Assembly: GCF_002321025.1 (NCBI RefSeq)
Contig: NZ_DCLL01000035.1
Coordinates: forward strand, 21,326-85,325
From: Acinetobacter lwoffii
GTDB taxonomy: Bacteria > Pseudomonadota > Gammaproteobacteria > Pseudomonadales > Moraxellaceae
DNA: 64,000 nucleotides
Direction: 5' to 3'
This document shows, in pieces, positions 53,938 to 62,347 of the stretch. Under the pieces are notes generated by a model. The model searched no databases. It was not told the origin of the DNA and was given only the letters and a program-made list of their open reading frames with translations. A program made the translations under genes and the position numbers. The stretch's first letter is position 1, and each line of letters begins with the position of its first letter.

Positions 53938-53968
53938 AAAAAAAGCGCGTGTAAACACGCGCTTTTTT
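53938..53968 (-). terminator. Strong intrinsic terminator between filA and filB
   Basis: AAAAAAAGCGCGTGT and ACACGCGCTTTTTT pair across a two-base loop, 11 bases past the filA stop. On the minus strand it has a full T-run. Read-through would set the low level of filB-F. Confidence 0.93.
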
Positions 53969-53978
53969 AAGTACAAAA

Positions 53979-55049
53979 TTAGTGACCACGAATTGTGATT
54001 ACAGCGCCTTTTGCATATTGTCCTGGTGCTGGACTAAAATAGGTTTGCATTCCTTGAACTTCCATATCACCAATTGAAGCAGCATCACGAGAGCCTAAGT
54101 GAATACCTTGTACATAGTTATCATGTGCACCGCTTGTGCTGACAATACGAACATAACCCTTATCATCACCAGTAAGTTCCGACCCAAATACGCTAATGGT
54201 TTGATTTAATGTTAAATCAGTACTATTAGCATCTACAACTTTGATGCTTTCGATAAATATCTCACCAGCCTTACGGACATCAGTAGTACCACCTAAATTT
54301 CTTTTAGTTGAATTATCCAGAATACCTAGGTTATTGATAGTTAAACCACCGACCATAGTCGAATTCAATTTAATCATCGCGCCCTGTGGAGCTGCACCTA
54401 ATTGAATGTTTGCAGACATCGGACCTGTTTTTAGAGAAAGGCCTGATAGAATCGCATTTTCATTACCAGCACCGCCGCGGCGAATTGTATCAGAATTAGA
54501 ACCAACCCCTTGTTCACCCGAAGCTACTACGCCAATTTCGCCGATATGAATATCCAAACCGGATACTTGTGCTGCAATATTAATGAATGGATTACCATCA
54601 CCTGCATCTGAATCAATAGTCAAATCTGCAAGATTACGAGAATCTAGTAAGTAATGATTTTCCTCCCCATTTGGGCCAAGATCATAGTTAGCACCAATTA
54701 CAATACCATTAGTTTCTGTGGCACCTGAGCCATTTGCCTTAATGTAAATTGCACCCGCTTGACCAGTACCGCCAACAATACCTTTAGCTTCAACACCAGG
54801 ACGGATAATCTCTCCATCAGCATTATATATTTCAATAACACCAGCGGTTGCAGTAGTATCTTTAGCTAAACCGCTATTATCATGAATAAATAACTTTTCA
54901 ATTTCAATTTTTGAAATACCGATACCAATACTAATACCGTCTTGACCCGTTGTTTCGCTTAGAGATGCGTCATCCATTGCCTGCATCGCCATCGCATTGG
55001 CACTAAATGCAACTGAAGTCGCCAGAATTAGTTTCGTGAATTTTTTCAT
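53979..55049 (-). CDS. filA: FilA, secreted putative fibre subunit of the fil cluster
   Basis: A 356-residue exported protein. The signal peptide ends near NAMA|MQAMDD. The mature start carries DDASLSETTGQDGISIGIGI, the pattern of DUF6160-type exported proteins. The rest is a low-complexity beta-helix-like sequence rich in Gly, Asn, Asp, Ala and Ile, with repeated I-x-I and GG motifs and no Cys in the mature part, which is what one expects of a fibre or amyloid-type subunit. It is the first gene of the fil run, with its own terminator behind it. The name follows Acinetobacter annotation as recalled. Structural role is inferred; it is not a type IV or chaperone-usher pilin by sequence. Confidence 0.85.
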   Translation of the reverse strand: MKKFTKLILATSVAFSANAMAMQAMDDASLSETTGQDGISIGIGISKIEIEKLFIHDNSGLAKDTTATAGVIEIYNADGEIIRPGVEAKGIVGGTGQAGAIYIKANGSGATETNGIVIGANYDLGPNGEENHYLLDSRNLADLTIDSDAGDGNPFINIAAQVSGLDIHIGEIGVVASGEQGVGSNSDTIRRGGAGNENAILSGLSLKTGPMSANIQLGAAPQGAMIKLNSTMVGGLTINNLGILDNSTKRNLGGTTDVRKAGEIFIESIKVVDANSTDLTLNQTISVFGSELTGDDKGYVRIVSTSGAHDNYVQGIHLGSRDAASIGDMEVQGMQTYFSPAPGQYAKGAVITIRGH

Positions 55050-55308
55050 TGCTTACTCTCCCAAGAGTACTATTTTTTTTGGTTGTATATTACTCAGTGT
55101 TTAGGCTGTATTTTTTATTTTCTGACAGCTTAAGCATCTTTCCTTGAGTAATTTGCTAGCCCACTTAACTTAGCGTCGAGTCAGTTTTTGATCAACTGTT
55201 GTTGGTCGCAATCTGTCGCTTACCGATAAACGGTATTTCATGATTTAAAAATATTTTCTTGTCTTCTTGATATAAAATAGTGAGTCACATCGAACTCTCC
55301 ATAACTGA
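55050..55308. promoter_or_regulatory. Divergent filA/pabB intergenic region
   Basis: About 260 bases, very AT-rich next to filA. It must hold the promoters of filA (minus) and pabB (plus). I see no small gene. AGAGTAAGC just upstream of the filA start is a modest ribosome-binding site. No clear operator or sigma-54 site was found by eye. Confidence 0.4.
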
Positions 55309-56640
55309 ATGACCGAAGCTCTCTATCATCGTCCCTTAAAATTTGAATCACCTCTGGTTGCTCATGTATTGTCTGCATTAAAGACATTAGACCATCTGGT
55401 GTATTTAAATAATAATGGTCAGCCTTTCATTGCCTGCTGTGCTCAGGAATATTTTGTTGCGCAGACATCACAAATTCAGTCTTTTAAACGAACAGGAATT
55501 GAACAATACCAGCCCACCCCATCTGAATTTAATTTAGCAATCGATGCATTAAAAAATCTTCAAAAGAATGGATTTCATGGAGGTTATGTCGGTTTTGTTG
55601 GCTATGATTATGCGGCTCAGCAATATATTCAGTATCCGGACCGCTCTCAACCTGGTTTATTTATCGGTCAATTTTCTTCCTATATTAAACCAAGCTCTGA
55701 GGGATGGATGTTCTATAGTGATGATCCACAGGCAGAGCAGATCTTCGATTATATTCAGAACTTACTTAATCAAAATAAAATTCACCCGACATTTCATTTA
55801 AAAAATCCTTGTACCTCACGCTGGGCCAAATCTGTCTATACTCAGGCTTTTCAGAAAATTCAGGACTATATTGTTGCAGGTGACTGCTATCAGATTAATC
55901 TGACCCAAGAATTTAAAGGTCGTGCCCAAGGCACCCTCTTAGCGACTGCCCACGCATTCTGGACATTAACCGAAGCGCCCTATGCGGGTTATTTACGTAT
56001 TGGTGATTTTGAATTACTCAGCTGCTCGCCCGAGTTATTTATTGACTTCGAAAAAAATCGGAAAATTATCACCAAACCAATTAAAGGCACCATGCCACGC
56101 TATACAGATCCAGTGCTGGATGAACAATCTAAACAAACCTTAAAAGCATCGGAAAAAGATCAAGCAGAAAATGTCATGATTGTGGATTTATTACGTAATG
56201 ATTTAAGTGTGTATGCGGAAACAGGTTCGGTTAAAACACCCAAATTATTTAATATCGAAAGTTTTAATCAAGTACATCATATGGTGAGCGAAGTAGAAGC
56301 GACTTTAAAAGCAGGTGTGAATCCTTTCGAGGTATTAATGTCAGCCCTACCAGGTGGCTCAATTACGGGCGCACCTAAAATCCGGGCCATGCAGATTATT
56401 GCTGAATTGGAAGGTGCAGCACGTGGTGCTTATTGCGGTTCAATGGGTTATTTTAATTTTGATGGTACCGGTTCCTGGAACATTCTGATTCGTTCTATTC
56501 AGAAATATCAAGAAGATGTTTCTTTATGGGCCGGTGGTGGCATTACCATTTCTTCGGATTGTAATGCGGAATATCAGGAATGTTTTGATAAAGTTTCAGC
56601 GATGCTGGATCTGTTAAATACCTGGTATCAGCCTGAATAA
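55309..56640 (+). CDS. pabB: Aminodeoxychorismate synthase component I
   Basis: A 443-residue chorismate-utilising enzyme that forms 4-amino-4-deoxychorismate for folate synthesis. The C-terminal domain (about 180-440) has CYQINLTQEF, CSPELF, and PIKGTMPRY; the Lys in PIKGT is the nucleophile that separates PabB from anthranilate synthase TrpE. Also VMIVDLLRNDLS, PGGSITGAPKIRAMQI and WNILIRSI. The N-terminal part has the tryptophan-pocket-like fold of the family. It stands alone, followed by a terminator and a REP-like element. Confidence 0.94.
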   Translation: MTEALYHRPLKFESPLVAHVLSALKTLDHLVYLNNNGQPFIACCAQEYFVAQTSQIQSFKRTGIEQYQPTPSEFNLAIDALKNLQKNGFHGGYVGFVGYDYAAQQYIQYPDRSQPGLFIGQFSSYIKPSSEGWMFYSDDPQAEQIFDYIQNLLNQNKIHPTFHLKNPCTSRWAKSVYTQAFQKIQDYIVAGDCYQINLTQEFKGRAQGTLLATAHAFWTLTEAPYAGYLRIGDFELLSCSPELFIDFEKNRKIITKPIKGTMPRYTDPVLDEQSKQTLKASEKDQAENVMIVDLLRNDLSVYAETGSVKTPKLFNIESFNQVHHMVSEVEATLKAGVNPFEVLMSALPGGSITGAPKIRAMQIIAELEGAARGAYCGSMGYFNFDGTGSWNILIRSIQKYQEDVSLWAGGGITISSDCNAEYQECFDKVSAMLDLLNTWYQPE

Positions 56641-56642
56641 AT

Positions 56643-56672
56643 AAAAAAGCGAATCATTTGATTCGCTTTTTT
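56643..56672. terminator. Intrinsic terminator downstream of pabB
   Basis: AAAAAGCGAATCA and TGATTCGCTTTTT form a 13-bp stem with a two-base loop, beginning 3 bases past the pabB stop. Confidence 0.95.
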
Positions 56673-56675
56673 CTA

Positions 56676-56750
56676 CAAATCCACCCTAACCTTCCTTTAC
56701 TCAAAGAGGGAACTCCTCCCTTTTCAAAGAGAAGCTAGGAGGGATTTTAA
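56676..56750. repeat. REP-like imperfect inverted repeat between pabB and hisC
   Basis: Outer arms AAATCCACCCTAACCTTC and GAAGCTAGGAGGGATTT pair with a few mismatches; an inner GAGGG/CCTCCC stem lies between them. The CCCT(C)C/GGAGGG-rich composition is shared with the element at 57853-57978 and looks like a dispersed intergenic repeat. Confidence 0.6.
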
Positions 56751-57839
56751 TCACACCAAAATCTCATTTTTTAGCGTATCGACTAAACGCTGATTTTGCT
56801 CATCTGTACCAATGGTAATTCTTAAGAACTGGTTAATACGTGGCTTGTTAAAATAACGCACGATAATGCCACGTTCACGCAACTCACTTGCAAGTTCGCT
56901 CGCATCCTTAGATGGCAATGAGGCAAAAATAAAGTTGGCACTCGATGGTAAAACTTTAAAACCAAGCTCATTTAATTGGGACACCAACTTTTCACGACTC
57001 TTAATCACTTTTGCATTTTGTGCTTCAAAGTAGGCTTGATCTTCAAATGAAGCGACCGCTGCAGCAATCGCAAAACGGTCCATCGGATAGGAGTTAAAGC
57101 TATTTTTGACTGCTTCAAGTGCTGCAATCAAATGTGGCTGGGCAATCGCGAAACCAACACGTAACCCTGCAAGAGAACGTGACTTCGAAGTGGTTTGACA
57201 TACGACTAAATTTTCATATTTTTCAACCAGCTTGACTGCTGATTCGGCACCAAAATCCACATAGGCTTCATCAATCACCACCACTGAATCCGGATTGGCT
57301 TGCAGAATTTCCTCAATGACTACCAAGCCTAGATCAATACTAGTCGGTGCATTAGGGTTAGTGATAATAATGCCACCATTAGCTTGTTTATAGTCATTTA
57401 CAACAATTTCAAAGTCATCATTCAGTGGCAAGATTTTGGTTTTGACGCCGAAAAACTGACTATAAACCGGATAGAAACTATAGGTAATATCTGGATAAAG
57501 TACAGGCCGTTCTTGAACAAAAAATGCTTTAAAGATATGTGCCAAAACCTCATCTGAGCCATTGCCGACAAAGACAGTGTCTACAGGTACATTTTGTTGT
57601 TTAGCGATCGCCTGTTTCAACTCTGATGCATCAGGGTCTGGATACAAACGCAAAACATCCGCTGAATTTGCCAATACCTGTTGTACTGCCGCAACGACTT
57701 TAGGCGATGGCGGATACGGATTTTCATTGGTATTAAGTTTTAAAATATTCTGGATTTTTGGTTGCTCGCCTGGGGTATACGGTTCTAATTCACGTACTTC
57801 AGGACTCCAAAAACGCATTTGTTCTGTTGTGATATTCAT
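56751..57839 (-). CDS. hisC: Histidinol-phosphate aminotransferase
   Basis: A 362-residue fold-type I PLP enzyme of histidine synthesis. NTNENPYPPSPKVV (about residues 34-47) is the HisC signature start. VGNGSDEVLAHIF (about 94-106), the Asp-Ala-Tyr motif VVIDEAYVDFG (about 194-204), and the PLP Lys in TTSKSRSLAGLRVGFAI (Lys about 222) follow. The C-terminal Arg motif is FLRITIGT. It is downstream of hisD but separated by about 150 bases that hold a REP-like element. Confidence 0.97.
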   Translation of the reverse strand: MNITTEQMRFWSPEVRELEPYTPGEQPKIQNILKLNTNENPYPPSPKVVAAVQQVLANSADVLRLYPDPDASELKQAIAKQQNVPVDTVFVGNGSDEVLAHIFKAFFVQERPVLYPDITYSFYPVYSQFFGVKTKILPLNDDFEIVVNDYKQANGGIIITNPNAPTSIDLGLVVIEEILQANPDSVVVIDEAYVDFGAESAVKLVEKYENLVVCQTTSKSRSLAGLRVGFAIAQPHLIAALEAVKNSFNSYPMDRFAIAAAVASFEDQAYFEAQNAKVIKSREKLVSQLNELGFKVLPSSANFIFASLPSKDASELASELRERGIIVRYFNKPRINQFLRITIGTDEQNQRLVDTLKNEILV

Positions 57840-57852
57840 TTTGTATTCTCTT

Positions 57853-57978
57853 TAAACCCTCTCCTAACCTCTCCCTGAGCCATATATGGCGCAATAGAGG
57901 AATTTTCATTAATAAAGACACAAGATTTTTGTGGTTTAAATTCTCCTCTCCTTTTAGGAGAGGGTCAGGGAGAGGTAG
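57853..57978. repeat. REP-like CCCTCTCC/GGAGAGGG element between hisD and hisC
   Basis: CCCTCTCCTAACCTCTCCCT (57857-57876) on the left and AGGAGAGGGTCAGGGAGAGGT on the right (57956-57976) hold complementary modules. They can fold on each other in the hisD-hisC transcript. A local stem CTCCTCTCC-TTTTA-GGAGAGG also forms. Same composition as the element at 56676-56750. Confidence 0.65.
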
Positions 57979-57987
57979 TAATGCTAT

Positions 57988-59280
57988 TTATGGTTGATAA
58001 CGATAACGTGCAGAACGTGCATGTGCATCTAGGTTTTCCTGTTGCGCCAAGATATCCGCAGTTTTTGCTAAAGTTTTTACACCTTCTTGTGAGCACATAA
58101 TCAGACTTGAACGCTTCTGGAAATCATAGACACCAAGTGGCGATGAAAAACGCGCAGTACCTGAAGTTGGCAAGACATGGTTTGGCCCGGCACAGTAATC
58201 ACCAATGGCTTCAGGCGTATAACGCCCCATAAAGATCGCACCTGCATGACGAATGCTGTCAGACATTGCTTCTGCATCATCTAAACATAACATCAAATGC
58301 TCAGGCGCTACCTGATTAATCAAATCTGACGCTTCTTGACGGTCTTTTACCAAGACTAAAGCACCACGATTGGCAATCGAAGTACGGGCAATTTCCGCCT
58401 TCGGTAATGTTGCCAAGTGCATTTCAATCGCCTGCTCAACGGCATTTAGCAACTGTTCATCTGGTGTGATGAAAATGGCTTGTGCCACAGTGTCATGCTC
58501 AGCTTGCGAAAGTAAATCCATCGCCAGCCATTCAGCATTATTTTGGCCTTCGGCATATACCAGAATTTCAGAAGGCCCTGCAATCATATCAATCCCGACT
58601 TGACCAAATACTGCTCGCTTCGCAGCCGCCACAAAACGGTTCCCCGGACCTGTGATTTTATCAACCGGTGGGACAGTTTCGGTACCATAAGCCAATGCCG
58701 CAACTGCTTGCGCGCCACCAATCGTAAAGACACGCGTTACACCTGCCAGATATGCAGCCGCCAATACCAATGGATTTAAATCACCATTCGGCGCAGGCAC
58801 TACCATAATAATTTCCGGCACTCCTGCGACATGTGCAGGCACCGCATTCATCAACACAGAAGATGGATAAGACGCCAGACCACCCGGTACATAAATCCCA
58901 ACACGATCCAATGGGGTCACTTTCTGACCGAGCGTATTCCCCAAAGCATCGACATAGGTCCAGCCGTCCTGTTTTTGTGCCTGGTGAAATTCACGCACGC
59001 GTGATGCAGCAAGTTCTAAGGCTTCGCGTACTTCAGTTGTTAGACCCTCGAAGGCAGCTTTTAGTTGCTCTTGGCTTAACTCTAGATCTGAAAATTGATG
59101 CGCCGGATGTCGATCGAACTGTTGAGTGAGTTTAAGAACTTGAGCATCACCATGCTGACGAACATCAGCAATAATTTGATCTACAGTTTTTAAAAGTTCA
59201 GGATCATTAACAGTTTCAAAAGCCAACAAGTCAGCAAAAGCTTGCTTGAAGTTTTGATCTTGGGTCGATAAACGTCGCAT
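57988..59280 (-). CDS. hisD: Histidinol dehydrogenase
   Basis: A 430-residue zinc enzyme that oxidises histidinol to histidine in two NAD-dependent steps. Typical parts: RVGIYVPGGLASYPSSVLM (about residues 124-142), GGAQAVAALAYGTETVP (about 190-206), KITGPGNRFVAAAKRAVFG, MIAGPSEILVYAE, and the active-site GPNHVLPTSGTARF (about 358-371). The start at ATG 59280 (MRRLSTQDQ) is family-like; ATG 59292 four codons earlier is possible. hisG lies upstream on the same strand beyond a terminator, so hisD-hisC form their own unit. Confidence 0.96.
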   Translation of the reverse strand: MRRLSTQDQNFKQAFADLLAFETVNDPELLKTVDQIIADVRQHGDAQVLKLTQQFDRHPAHQFSDLELSQEQLKAAFEGLTTEVREALELAASRVREFHQAQKQDGWTYVDALGNTLGQKVTPLDRVGIYVPGGLASYPSSVLMNAVPAHVAGVPEIIMVVPAPNGDLNPLVLAAAYLAGVTRVFTIGGAQAVAALAYGTETVPPVDKITGPGNRFVAAAKRAVFGQVGIDMIAGPSEILVYAEGQNNAEWLAMDLLSQAEHDTVAQAIFITPDEQLLNAVEQAIEMHLATLPKAEIARTSIANRGALVLVKDRQEASDLINQVAPEHLMLCLDDAEAMSDSIRHAGAIFMGRYTPEAIGDYCAGPNHVLPTSGTARFSSPLGVYDFQKRSSLIMCSQEGVKTLAKTADILAQQENLDAHARSARYRYQP

Positions 59281-59436
59281 CAATTTACCCATCAGGTTTG
59301 AATTCGAAGGCTTTAGTTTACCTGTTTTCCAGACTTTTGTCGGCAGCTATAGTGCTCTAGCCCTATGAGTTTTATTGGAAATAGCTTTTGGTAAAATTGA
59401 TGAAAGAATTTACATCGTATTTATGTTCAATCGAAT

Positions 59437-59468
59437 AAAAAAAACCGCCCTAAAAGGACGGTTTTTTT
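59437..59468. terminator. Intrinsic terminator downstream of hisG
   Basis: AAAAAAAACCGCCCT and AGGACGGTTTTTTT pair with one mismatch across a short A-rich loop, 12 bases past the hisG stop. Confidence 0.9.
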
Positions 59469-59479
59469 ATGCAAAAAAT

Positions 59480-60181
59480 TTAAGCCTGTTTGGCCTTTTC
59501 ACGTTCTTCTACGGCTTTTTCAAGCTGTGCCAGAATCGGATTTAACAATACTTGCTTACGCTTGAAACTGGCTTTGTTCACGATTAAACGTGAAGACACT
59601 TTACAAATTTCTTCAAGTGGCTCCAGACCATTGGCACGCAAGGTATTACCTGTATCTACGACGTCAACAATGTAATCGCCCAGACCGACCAGTGGTGCAA
59701 GTTCCATGGAGCCATACAGCTTGATCACATCAACCTGCTCACCCAAGCTGGCATAGTATTGACGGGTCAAATTCACGTACTTGGTCGCAATTTTTAAACG
59801 ACCTTTAGGACGTTGCATCCCCACCTTACCGGCGGTCATCAATTTACATACCGCAATTTTCAGGTCTAATGGTTCATAGACATTTTGCGCACCATGTTCC
59901 ATCAATACATCTTTACCCGCTACACCAATATCGGCTGCACCATTTTCTACATAAGTCGGCACATCAGAAGCACGTAAAATTAAAATACGAACCTGTTTAT
60001 GCGTAGTGGGAAAAATCAGTTTACGTGATTTATCCGGATCTTCCAGTAAATTAATCCCTGCTGTTTCAAGCAGTGGCAATGTTTCTTTTAAGATACGACC
60101 CTTACTTAATGCCAAAGTTAAACCATGATCAAAATTGCCCATTACGTCAAAGTTTGGATCATCGTTTCTCATATCGCTCAT
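59480..60181 (-). CDS. hisG: ATP phosphoribosyltransferase, short form
   Basis: A 233-residue enzyme for the first step of histidine synthesis (ATP + PRPP). LTLALSKGRILKETLPLLE (about residues 21-39) is the HisG start; GAADIGVAGKDVLMEHG (about 80-96) and the PRPP-binding VDVVDTGNTLRANGL (about 171-185) follow. It lacks the C-terminal regulatory domain of the long form, so it is the short type that needs HisZ as a partner; hisZ is not in the window. The start overlaps the murA stop by one base. An internal ATG (MGNFDHG) is a possible alternative. Confidence 0.95.
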   Translation of the reverse strand: MSDMRNDDPNFDVMGNFDHGLTLALSKGRILKETLPLLETAGINLLEDPDKSRKLIFPTTHKQVRILILRASDVPTYVENGAADIGVAGKDVLMEHGAQNVYEPLDLKIAVCKLMTAGKVGMQRPKGRLKIATKYVNLTRQYYASLGEQVDVIKLYGSMELAPLVGLGDYIVDVVDTGNTLRANGLEPLEEICKVSSRLIVNKASFKRKQVLLNPILAQLEKAVEEREKAKQA

Positions 60182-61437
60182 TAATTTACTCGCTTAATTT
60201 GGGCACCTAAACTTTGTAACTTTGCTTCTACATTTTCATAACCGCGGTCAATGTGATAAATACGGTCAATCAGTGTTTCACCTTCAGCGGCAAGTGCTGC
60301 CAGTACCAAAGAGAAAGAAGCACGTAAATCTGTTGCCATTACGGGTGCGGCAGAAAGTTTTTCTACCCCAGTTACGACAGCATCATTACCTTCGACCTGA
60401 ATGTTTGCCCCCATACGGGCCAACTCAGGAACATGCATAAAACGGTTTTCAAAAATCGTTTCTGAAATTGTCGCAAAGCCTGCAGCAATGGCATTTACAG
60501 CCATGATCTGGGCTTGCATATCAGTTGGAAATTCTGGATGTGGCAAGGTCTGGAAGCTTACGGCTTTCGGACGTTTACCCAGCATATCTAACTCAATCCA
60601 GTCGTCGCCACGAGTGACTTCTGCGCCCATTTCTTCAAATTTATCCAGCACAGCTTCCATGAGGGATGGATCTGTGTGTGTGGTTTTGATACGACCACCT
60701 GTGATTGCAGCCGCCGCCAGATATGAACCCGTTTCAATCCGGTCAGCCACCACTGCATATTCACAGCCATGCAGACTTTCAACACCAGTCACGATTAACG
60801 TATCGGTATCCAAACCTTCAATTTTGGCCCCCATCTTGATCAGCATTTGCGCAAGATCAGTGATTTCAGGCTCACGTGCTGCATTGCGAATTGTGGTCAC
60901 ACCATCGGCCAAGACTGCAGCCATCAGAATATTTTCTGTACCACCGACAGTCACCATATCGAAAACGACTTCGCCACCTTTAAGACGGCCATCGACTTTG
61001 GCATGCACATAGCCTGCTTCAACTTCAATTTCTGCACCCAAAGCTTCCAACGCTTTTAAATGCTGATCAACAGGACGTGAACCAATTGCACAACCACCCG
61101 GCAAAGACACTTTTGCACTACCATAGCGCGCCAACAAAGGACCCAGCACCAAAATAGAAGCACGCATAGTTTTTACGAGCTCATACGGTGCGAACTGGTT
61201 ATCTAGTGTAGACGTATCAGCAACAACCGTATCGCCTTCATAAGTCATGGTGATCCCAAGACCAGCAATCAGCTTCACCAGCGTATTGACATCTTTTAAA
61301 TTAGGAACATTTCTGAGCGTAATCGGGGTATCAGCAAGAATCATTGCTGCCAATAATGGAAGTGCTGCATTCTTTGCACCAGAAATGCGCACTTCACCTT
61401 CGAGCTTGATACCGCCCTGAATTAAAAATTTATCCAT
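60181..61437 (-). CDS. murA: UDP-N-acetylglucosamine 1-carboxyvinyltransferase
   Basis: A 418-residue EPSP-synthase-fold enzyme that makes the first committed step of peptidoglycan synthesis. It begins MDKFLIQGGIKLEGEVRISG and contains the KNAALPLLAA substrate segment (Lys22). The active-site Cys is in LPGGCAIGSRPVDQHL (Cys116), the residue that fosfomycin alkylates, so the enzyme should be of the fosfomycin-sensitive type. The start at 61437 avoids overlap with ibaG. The order ibaG-murA is conserved in gammaproteobacteria; hisG is coupled behind. Confidence 0.97.
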   Translation of the reverse strand: MDKFLIQGGIKLEGEVRISGAKNAALPLLAAMILADTPITLRNVPNLKDVNTLVKLIAGLGITMTYEGDTVVADTSTLDNQFAPYELVKTMRASILVLGPLLARYGSAKVSLPGGCAIGSRPVDQHLKALEALGAEIEVEAGYVHAKVDGRLKGGEVVFDMVTVGGTENILMAAVLADGVTTIRNAAREPEITDLAQMLIKMGAKIEGLDTDTLIVTGVESLHGCEYAVVADRIETGSYLAAAAITGGRIKTTHTDPSLMEAVLDKFEEMGAEVTRGDDWIELDMLGKRPKAVSFQTLPHPEFPTDMQAQIMAVNAIAAGFATISETIFENRFMHVPELARMGANIQVEGNDAVVTGVEKLSAAPVMATDLRASFSLVLAALAAEGETLIDRIYHIDRGYENVEAKLQSLGAQIKRVN

Positions 61438-61444
61438 TAAATGA

Positions 61445-61696
61445 TTAAGCTCCAAATAAGCTTGCTTTGCGCCATTCTTCTTTTGTCATCGCGCGAATCG
61501 TTACTGCGTGAACTGCACCACTGGCAATATGGGCATTGAGAGGAGCATAAACAGCTTGTTGGCGTGCAACTGGACGCTTACCTTCAAATTGATCATCCAC
61601 AATACGGAGATCAAATTTTCCGCCCTGACCACTCACAGCAACATCCGCCTCTGGAAAAGCGGCTTCTAAAATTTCAGCGAGCTGTTCATTATTCAT
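61445..61696 (-). CDS. ibaG: BolA-family protein IbaG
   Basis: An 83-residue BolA-type protein. It has the fold and the conserved His in LNAHIASGAVHAVTIRAMT (C-terminal half), with a KFDLRIVDDQFEGK segment. IbaG/YrbA proteins with monothiol glutaredoxin take part in iron-sulfur trafficking and in acid and envelope stress. The position just before murA is diagnostic for IbaG. The start at ATG 61696 is used; the GTG one codon upstream is an alternative. Confidence 0.93.
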   Translation of the reverse strand: MNNEQLAEILEAAFPEADVAVSGQGGKFDLRIVDDQFEGKRPVARQQAVYAPLNAHIASGAVHAVTIRAMTKEEWRKASLFGA

Positions 61697-61788
61697 CACA
61701 AGACCTCTTATAGGACTAAGGGTGTAAAACGAGCCATTTTACTATAAATAGCAAAAATAATTCATGGATCCATACATTATATATATAA

Positions 61789-61816
61789 AAAAAAGAGGCT
61801 TTTAAAACCTCTTTTT
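61789..61816 (-). terminator. Intrinsic terminator downstream of hpf
   Basis: On the minus strand AAAAAGAGG and CCTCTTTTTTTT pair, with a TTTTAAAA-rich loop, 14 bases past the hpf stop. Confidence 0.8.
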
Positions 61817-61829
61817 CATCATTTGTGCT

Positions 61830-62162
61830 TTATAGGGCTAAAGGATGCTGCTGTAAATGCATTTCCCGGTATCGATCAATCTGCCGTTTCAATTTTTCGG
61901 TCAATATTTTAATTGAGGTATACATATCATCTGCGGTGGCGTGAGCAAAAAATTCAATGCCCGGTAATCGGATAATAGCCTCTGCGATATGATTACTACT
62001 TCCCTTTCTAGAGCGTTTATCAATTTGATGATCTTTCGAGAGTTTCACTTGCATACTATTCACCTGATCCAGGTGCTTCGTCATCTGTGAAAACTTGGTT
62101 TTTATACTTTCTTCAATAGCTGGCGTAATCGATAAATGATGTCCACGAATTGTTATTTGCAT
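61830..62162 (-). CDS. hpf: Ribosome hibernation-promoting factor, short form
   Basis: A 110-residue protein of the HPF/RaiA family that binds the 30S A and P sites and promotes inactive 100S ribosomes in stationary phase. The start at ATG 62162 (MQITIRGHHL) gives the family N-terminus; upstream in-frame codons are ignored. It has SITPAIEESIKTKF and ATADDMYTSIKILTEKLKRQ. It lies just downstream of rpoN, the order seen in many gammaproteobacteria (rpoN-hpf-ptsN), though no ptsN follows here. Confidence 0.94.
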   Translation of the reverse strand: MQITIRGHHLSITPAIEESIKTKFSQMTKHLDQVNSMQVKLSKDHQIDKRSRKGSSNHIAEAIIRLPGIEFFAHATADDMYTSIKILTEKLKRQIDRYREMHLQQHPLAL

Positions 62163-62290
62163 AGTTCTATCCCTCACCTTCGTTAGGATTAGAAGAGTCA
62201 CAATATAAAATAATTTAAATACAGTAACTTATAAATAAAATATCCGTATTTTAAGTCCTGAATCAAATCACTTTTACTGATCCTCAAAAG

Positions 62291-62324
62291 AAAAAAAGAT
62301 TCATTATGTTGTCATAATGAATCT
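62291..62324 (-). terminator. Intrinsic terminator downstream of rpoN
   Basis: On the minus strand AGATTCATTAT and ATAATGAATCT form an 11-bp stem with a 6-base loop, followed by a T7 run. It lies about 25 bases past the rpoN stop and separates it from hpf. Confidence 0.9.
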
Positions 62325-62347
62325 CTAGAATAGCCAGATTTCAAATT

